This document shows positions 6,411 to 9,072 of a stretch of DNA of 9,072 nucleotides, piece by piece (positions within the stretch are counted from its first letter, which is position 1; every line of letters starts with the position of its first letter). The stretch covers positions 1 to 9,072 of the forward strand of contig CAJOFP010000280.1 in NCBI GenBank assembly GCA_905233795.1. The letters run 5' to 3'. The DNA comes from an uncultured Oscillibacter sp. Lineage in GTDB: Bacteria; Bacillota; Clostridia; Oscillospirales; Oscillospiraceae. Position numbers and translations under genes: made by a program. The notes beneath the pieces were generated by a model. It searched no databases. It was given only the letters and a program-made list of their open reading frames with translations, and was not told the origin of the DNA.

Positions 6411-7634
6411 TTAATCTTCCCAATCCATTTCCGTCATGAGTTTGTCAAACTCTTTCATAAAATCGGCGTCCGCGTTGCCGTTTTCGGCGTCCGAATCGCC
6501 GGACCGCTCTTCATCCGCCTCAAAATCAACGGGATTTTCCTCTTCCGGCTTGTTCTCTCGCGGCGGCGGCGCGGGCGGCCAATCCTCATCAATATCATCC
6601 GCGCTCGCGGCCTTTATATCAATTTTACAACCCGTCAATTTCGCGGCGAGTCTCGCGTTCTGTCCCTCGCGGCCAATCGCAAGCGATAACTGTCCGTCCG
6701 GTACTATGGCGCGGCAGAAACGACCGTCCGGGGATACGCGGACTTCACTCACACTCGCCGGGGATAACGCCGCCGAAATAAATTGCGCGGGGTCTTCGTC
6801 ATATTTAATAATATCTATTTTTTCGCCGCGCAATTCAGCCACTACATTGGCGACGCGCTGTCCTTTTGGGCCTACGCACGCGCCTACCGGGTCTACGTTT
6901 TCATCCGTTGACCATACGGCCAATTTGCTCCGGCTTCCCGCCTCTCTTGAGATTGATTTAATCTCAACCGTTCCGTCGTATAATTCCGGGACTTCCAGTT
7001 CAAATAAACGCCGAACCAATCCGGGGTGCGTGCGTGAAATTAAAATCTGCGGCCCCCGCGTCGATTTGTTCACGCTGACAATATAGACTTTTAATAACAT
7101 GCCCTCCACAACGCGCTCGCCGGGAATCTGTTCGCTCTGGGCCAACATGACTTCAGCCGTCTCCGTCCCCGCGCCGATACGAACCGTGGCGTTGCCGTTG
7201 CGGGGGTCTATTCTGATTACAGTCCCCGTCAAAACTTCATGCTGTTTGGAATTAAACTCATCATCGTTTCCGGCGGCGATTCTCCCAAATTCGACATTAT
7301 CCACTTGCAAATTCACTTCGTCGCCGGGTTCATAACGGGCGTAAATCTTTTTCGCCTCTTCCAACGGAATTTCATTGCCGGGGTCTTTATAATCCTCGTC
7401 CTCCACGACTTTCTTGACGACAAACATCCGCAGCGTTTTATTCTCGTCATCCGAGTCGATTTCGACATTATCCGTCCCCGGATGGTCTTTTTTATACGCC
7501 GCTATAATCGCCTGCGTGATTTTTTCCAGCATAAAATCCTTGGGGATGCCGCGTTCCGTTTCTAACATTTCCAGCGCGTTGAAAATCTCCGCGATATTCA
7601 TTCCCACGGGTTCTTTTTGCTTCTTGCGTTTCAT
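6411..7634 (-). CDS. nusA: Transcription termination/antitermination protein NusA, with shortened linker helix
   Basis: NusA binds RNA polymerase and nascent RNA and modulates pausing, intrinsic termination and antitermination. Domain order is normal: an RNAP-binding N-terminal domain (about 12-130, NIAEIFNALEMLETERGI..), S1 (about 140-205, VLTGTVIRIDPRNGNATVRIG), KH1 (GACVGPKGQRVANVVAELRGEKIDII) and KH2 (SLAIGREGQNARLAAKLTG), then an acidic tail to residue 407. AAGGAG (7643-7648) lies 8 bases before ATG 7634; Met12 lacks a good site. The odd feature is the linker. After EFGRIAA the usual QTAKQVI..REAER-type helix is replaced by GNDDEFNSKQHEVL, about 16 residues shorter than usual and still in frame. 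The acidic tail (about 355-407) is also low complexity. The gene call is certain; the deletion needs comparison with relatives. Confidence 0.96.
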   Translation of the reverse strand: MKRKKQKEPVGMNIAEIFNALEMLETERGIPKDFMLEKITQAIIAAYKKDHPGTDNVEIDSDDENKTLRMFVVKKVVEDEDYKDPGNEIPLEEAKKIYARYEPGDEVNLQVDNVEFGRIAAGNDDEFNSKQHEVLTGTVIRIDPRNGNATVRIGAGTETAEVMLAQSEQIPGERVVEGMLLKVYIVSVNKSTRGPQILISRTHPGLVRRLFELEVPELYDGTVEIKSISREAGSRSKLAVWSTDENVDPVGACVGPKGQRVANVVAELRGEKIDIIKYDEDPAQFISAALSPASVSEVRVSPDGRFCRAIVPDGQLSLAIGREGQNARLAAKLTGCKIDIKAASADDIDEDWPPAPPPRENKPEEENPVDFEADEERSGDSDAENGNADADFMKEFDKLMTEMDWED

Positions 7635-7735
7635 GCCTGATTCTCCTTCATGTTTCCCATTCTCCCTCTTTCGGATTCTAAACCATTTTTATTAAATTTT
7701 ATTAATTTTATTAAAATAAATATTAAAAATTATAA
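7635..7735 (-). other. rimP-nusA spacer with a six-codon mini-ORF overlapping the nusA start
   Basis: This 101-base AT-rich gap ends with GAGGGAG and then a mini-ORF, ATG at 7651 coding MKENQA, whose TGA (7631-7633) overlaps the nusA ATG as ATGA. The mini-ORF contains the nusA Shine-Dalgarno. A TATAAT at 7729-7734 lacks a matching -35 box. No terminator is seen. Confidence 0.35.
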
Positions 7736-8218
7736 TCAAAATTCCACGCGCAGACGGATCAAGGCCGTTTCTTTCAAATCAAATTCTTCCGTTCTGTCGC
7801 CGTCCAAACCGATCTTGACAGTATCCGCGTTTTCATCATATTCCAGCAATACGCCGGGAAATTCTTTTTGTCCGTCCCGCGCCCGATAGAGTTTGACCAA
7901 TACGGGAGAATTTAAAAATTTTTTAAAATCGCTTGGGCGTTTCAATACGCGTTCCGCCCCCGCCGATCCCACTTCCAGCGTGTAACTCTCCTCAATCGGA
8001 TCCGCTTCGTCCAGCAAATCCGATAAAACACGGGAGACGGCTTCACAGTCCAGAATATCCACGCCGCTTTCTTTGTCCAATAAAACTCTTAAATACCATG
8101 TCCCGGCCTCTTTTACATATTCCACATCCCAGAGCGTACAGCCCCGCTCGGCGATAACCGGCGCGGCCAGACGCGCCGTCAATTCCGTGATTTTGCCCGT
8201 TTGGTTCGTCTTTTTCAT
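7736..8218 (-). CDS. rimP: Ribosome maturation factor RimP
   Basis: RimP binds free 30S subunits and aids assembly around S12 and the central pseudoknot. From ATG 8218 the protein is 160 aa, a normal family length. It shows the N-terminal domain LAAPVIAERGCTLWDVEYVKEAGTWYLRVLLDKESGVDILDCEAVSRVLSDLLD, the linker DPIEESYTLEVGSAGAERVLKRPSDF, and an SH3-like C-terminal domain (VLVKLYRARDGQKEFPGVLLEY..). The start MKKTNQTGKITEL fits the family; the upstream frame to TTG 8287 would read through a leader hairpin. The ribosome binding site is weak: GGGGG at 8234-8238 lies 15 bases from the ATG. It is the first gene of the nusA operon, directly downstream of the strong promoter at 8307-8335. Confidence 0.94.
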   Translation of the reverse strand: MKKTNQTGKITELTARLAAPVIAERGCTLWDVEYVKEAGTWYLRVLLDKESGVDILDCEAVSRVLSDLLDEADPIEESYTLEVGSAGAERVLKRPSDFKKFLNSPVLVKLYRARDGQKEFPGVLLEYDENADTVKIGLDGDRTEEFDLKETALIRLRVEF

Positions 8219-8238
8219 AATAATATTTACTTTCCCCC

Positions 8239-8275
8239 AAAAAACGAAAGAAAAGAGCGGACCCGCGGCCCACTC
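8239..8275 (-). terminator. Terminator-like hairpin in the rimP-nusA leader (candidate attenuator)
   Basis: On the minus strand a 9-bp stem, GAGTGGGCC / GGTCCGCTC with loop GCG (8255-8275), contains two G-U pairs. It is followed at once by TTTTCTTTCGTTTTTT (8239-8254). This resembles an intrinsic terminator with an interrupted U tract. It lies downstream of the predicted transcription start (about 8300) and upstream of rimP, so it would act as a leader attenuator rather than as an end of transcript. In Bacillus subtilis the same operon is reported to be autoregulated by NusA-dependent termination in its leader; transfer of that mechanism here is inference. Confidence 0.65.
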
Positions 8276-8306
8276 CATCCATTCCAACTACTTCTTACTT
8301 GTTTAT

Positions 8307-8335
8307 ACTATAACATAATTTTTTATATATGGCAA
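8307..8335 (-). promoter_or_regulatory. Sigma-A-type promoter for the rimP-nusA-infB operon
   Basis: On the minus strand, -35 TTGCCA (8330-8335), a 17-base spacer, and -10 TATAGT (8307-8312) preceded by TG+1 (extended -10, TGTTATAGT). Each hexamer differs from consensus at one position. The upstream 8340-8422 is pure A+T, suitable as an UP-type element. Transcription would begin near 8300, giving a leader of about 80 bases before rimP. Confidence 0.75.
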
Positions 8336-8339
8336 TAAC

Positions 8340-8422
8340 TTTTTATATTTTATTTTATATTTTATATAATATTTTTTTATTTTTATATTATTTTATTATT
8401 TTTTATATATTTTATAATATTT
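8340..8422. other. 83-base pure A+T block upstream of the operon promoter
   Basis: Bases 8340-8422 contain no G or C at all, mostly T-rich on the plus strand. No reading frame or RNA gene is visible. The block separates the end of agcS from the rimP promoter and could serve as an upstream promoter element or a flexible, easily melted region. Confidence 0.6.
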
Positions 8423-8466
8423 CCCCCCGGCAAGATATATATCAAACCGGAGAGAAATATTATAAA
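8411..8466 (-). terminator. Long 3' hairpin after agcS
   Basis: Arms 8411-8430 and 8447-8466 pair over 20 bp with a 16-base loop. On the minus-strand RNA all positions pair, two as G-U; on the plus strand those two would be C-A mismatches. This points to an RNA made from the minus strand, the 3' end of the symporter transcript. The bases following the stem are A/T mixed rather than a clean T run, so it may stabilise the 3' end or terminate only weakly. Confidence 0.55.
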
Positions 8467-8475
8467 TATTATTTT

Positions 8476-9072
8476 TTATTTTCTTGACCGGCTTTTGGAT
8501 TTCAAATCAACGCCCGTCGAACGCAACGCCTTGCATACTATAGTCGTCAGCGCGAACAGGGCGATTGCGTTGGGCAAGACCATAAGCTGATCGAACATGT
8601 CTTGCAATTCCCAGACAAGATCAATGCGTAAAATCGTGCCTAAAAACGTAAAGCCGATTGCAATCAAAGTATAAATAATATTGGACTTCTGCCCGAATAA
8701 ATAAACCATGTTAATGCGTCCGAATAAATTCCAGCTCAGAATCGTGGAAAACGCGAAGAAGAATAAACACACCGCCACAAACATCGCCCCATAGCGTTCG
8801 CCGCAGACCGTCCCGAACGCGATTTGCGATAAATTGCCGCTGTTAATCGTCGATTTTAAAGCGTCCGTGTAACCGTTTTCCAGCGGGCCGCCGGAGACAT
8901 ATAACGTCGAGATAATCACCAGCGCGTTGAGCGTCAATACAATAAAAGTATCAATAAACACGCCAATCATGGCGACGACGCCCTGATCGTGCGGCTTTTC
9001 CACATTCGCTTGGGCGTGCGCGTGAGGCGTGGAACCCATACCGGCCTCGTTGGAAAATAAGCCGCGTTTCGC
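8476..9072 (-). CDS. Sodium:alanine/glycine symporter (AGCS family), partial, C-terminal part
   Basis: This frame enters from beyond the window edge and codes the last 198 residues of an amino acid:cation symporter. The family signature RGLFSNEAGMGSTPHAHA is at the very start of the visible part. Several membrane segments follow: VVAMIGVFIDTFIVLTLNALVII, YGAMFVAVCLFFFAFSTIL, NIIYTLIAIGFTFLGTILRI and LMVLPNAIALFALTTIVCKAL, then a short basic end KSKSRSRK inside the cell. AGCS proteins import alanine or glycine with Na+ across the cytoplasmic membrane. The start codon is outside the window. It is probably a separate transcription unit, divided from rimP by a long hairpin and an A+T block. Confidence 0.94.
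   Translation of the reverse strand, partial: AKRGLFSNEAGMGSTPHAHAQANVEKPHDQGVVAMIGVFIDTFIVLTLNALVIISTLYVSGGPLENGYTDALKSTINSGNLSQIAFGTVCGERYGAMFVAVCLFFFAFSTILSWNLFGRINMVYLFGQKSNIIYTLIAIGFTFLGTILRIDLVWELQDMFDQLMVLPNAIALFALTTIVCKALRSTGVDLKSKSRSRK

Noticed and set aside
6436..7565. Plus-strand frames opposite nusA, up to 216 codons
   Set aside because: They are antisense shadows of a clearly conserved gene, with no independent start signals or domains.
7729..7734. Exact TATAAT after rimP as a nusA promoter
   Set aside because: No -35-like hexamer lies at 16-18 bases upstream and the TG element is one base off; the region is so A+T-rich that the match is likely chance.
8219..8287. Longer RimP starting at TTG 8287
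   Set aside because: The added residues (EWMEWAAGPLFSFVF...) do not fit RimP and are read through the leader hairpin; ATG 8218 gives the family-type N-terminus.
1..9072. CRISPR arrays, tRNA or rRNA genes, insertion sequences
   Set aside because: No regularly spaced direct repeats of CRISPR type, no cloverleaf with conserved TTCGA-type arm in a gap, and no transposase or terminal inverted repeats were found by reading both strands.

Overview
This window looks like the conserved translation/transcription-factor operon of a Bacillota bacterium. The order agcS | rimP-nusA-rnpM(ylxR)-ylxQ-infB-...-rbfA-nrnA is typical of low-GC Gram-positives. As I remember those families, the wording of RimP, NusA and the IF-2 N-terminal domain resembles gut Clostridia of the Oscillospirales type. 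That placement is an inference. Every gene I can support lies on the minus strand, so the text below runs from high to low coordinates.

9072-8476 is the C-terminal part of a sodium:alanine/glycine (AGCS) symporter, ending in a long hairpin at 8411-8466. An 83-base stretch of pure A+T follows, then a strong sigma-A-type promoter at 8307-8335. The expected 5' leader carries a terminator-like hairpin (8239-8275), which may be an attenuator of the nusA operon. The operon continues with rimP, nusA, rnpM/ylxR, an L7Ae-family gene (ylxQ) with a very long basic tail, and infB. In this sequence infB is broken into two frames inside a Lys/Glu repeat linker. Three small genes then separate infB from rbfA: an ABM-fold monooxygenase-like protein, a DUF1902/HicB-type antitoxin and a HicA toxin. 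rbfA has a long C-terminal tail with eight asparagines encoded by an (AAT)8 microsatellite, and it overlaps nrnA, a DHH phosphoesterase gene that runs off the low-coordinate edge.

The core genes work together. RimP and RbfA mature the 30S subunit, IF-2 starts translation, NusA controls pausing, termination and antitermination, RnpM and YlxQ are RNA-binding proteins, and NrnA degrades very short RNAs. The toxin-antitoxin pair and the monooxygenase are an accessory insertion.

No wholly new system is evident. The points most worth a second look are the interrupted infB, the candidate leader attenuator, a NusA that lacks about 16 residues of the helix before its S1 domain, the toxin-antitoxin insertion in a conserved operon, and charged or Asn-rich low-complexity segments added to at least six neighbouring proteins. 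There is no gene-free stretch above 300 bases; the largest gap is 8219-8475.
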